Part shown: positions 12,017-12,087 of the stretch, one piece after another | Numbering within the stretch: position 1 is the stretch's first letter | How the letters are laid out: each line of letters opens with the position of its first letter | NCBI GenBank assembly: GCA_004173415.1 | Contig: SEHC01000069.1 | Span: 1-12,087 of the forward strand | DNA from: Lysobacteraceae bacterium | GTDB lineage: Bacteria; Pseudomonadota; Gammaproteobacteria; Xanthomonadales; Xanthomonadaceae | Length of the DNA: 12,087 nucleotides | Reading direction: 5' to 3' | Translations under genes and position numbers: made by a program | Notes under the pieces: model-generated | The model's input: the letters and a program-made list of their open reading frames with translations, nothing else | Told to the model about the DNA's origin: nothing | Databases searched by the model: none

Positions 12017-12087
12017 GCGGAAGTCCCCCTCAGGACGGAATCGACGGAATCACGGGTGGCGCGCCAGGCGGCGCTCCATTCGCGCAG
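12013..12087 (-). CDS. C-terminal end of upstream gene, possibly a PadR-family regulator
   Basis: The last 24 codons of a minus-strand gene enter from the right edge: LREWSAAWRATRDSVDSVLR followed by GTSA and stop. The stop TGA overlaps the ATG of the HAAS/sensor gene. HAAS-domain genes usually follow a PadR-type transcription regulator in the same operon, and a W...V D..L helix ending is compatible with such a C-terminus. The fragment is too short to identify the family directly, so the PadR label rests on context. Confidence 0.5.
   Translation of the reverse strand: MREWSAAWRATRDSVDSVLRGTSA

Noticed and set aside
1..12087. CRISPR array, tRNA, prophage, toxin-antitoxin or defence island
   Set aside because: No regularly spaced repeats, cloverleaf sequences, integrase, transposase or defence gene motifs were found on either strand.

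Overview
The window is high-GC bacterial chromosome with ordinary housekeeping content: 12 complete protein-coding genes and a gene fragment at each edge. No tRNA, rRNA, CRISPR array, insertion sequence, phage gene or replication origin was recognised. The GC-rich codon use, the tandem NlpC/P60 pair beside slyD, the HemJ-type membrane protein, the intracellular PHB depolymerase and a 'CCTTCTCCCC...GGGGAGAAGG' dispersed repeat suggest a gammaproteobacterium of the Xanthomonadaceae/Lysobacteraceae (Lysobacter, Luteimonas or Pseudoxanthomonas type). This placement is inference from gene content and was not confirmed by any search.

Region 1 (1-3620): on the minus strand, slyD (FKBP prolyl isomerase/metal chaperone) ends at a strong intrinsic terminator. 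A DadA-like FAD amino-acid oxidoreductase follows and overlaps the start of glutathione reductase (gor), which runs off the left edge. Divergent from slyD are two consecutive NlpC/P60 cell-wall peptidases: a small lipoprotein, then a larger secreted paralogue with its own upstream region.

Region 2 (3654-4462): a hotdog acyl-CoA thioesterase on the minus strand has an abnormal N-terminus that runs into a cluster of hairpin repeats. This is the clearest sign of genome remodelling in the window.

Region 3 (4462-9020): a small four-helix membrane protein of unknown function; a GNAT acetyltransferase translationally coupled to a DAACS-family amino-acid/dicarboxylate symporter; a divergent lipoprotein-type PhoA-family alkaline phosphatase with a good candidate promoter; and, convergent with it, HemJ/CopD-family protoporphyrinogen oxidase, whose Shine-Dalgarno lies inside a perfect inverted repeat.

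Region 4 (9123-12087): a SAM-dependent methyltransferase, an intracellular polyhydroxybutyrate depolymerase (phaZ), a bidirectional terminator, and a minus-strand pair comprising the tail of a probable PadR-type regulator overlapping a HAAS plus duplicated 'sensor' membrane protein.

No previously undescribed multi-gene system is evident. The points most worth a second look are the repeat-eroded thioesterase, the altered sodium-site residues of the symporter, the sequestered Shine-Dalgarno of hemJ, the two apparently leaderless GTG genes, and the duplicated, asymmetric sensor protein. Three operon junctions share the same design: an NTGA stop/start overlap with a ribosome binding site exactly 8 nt upstream.
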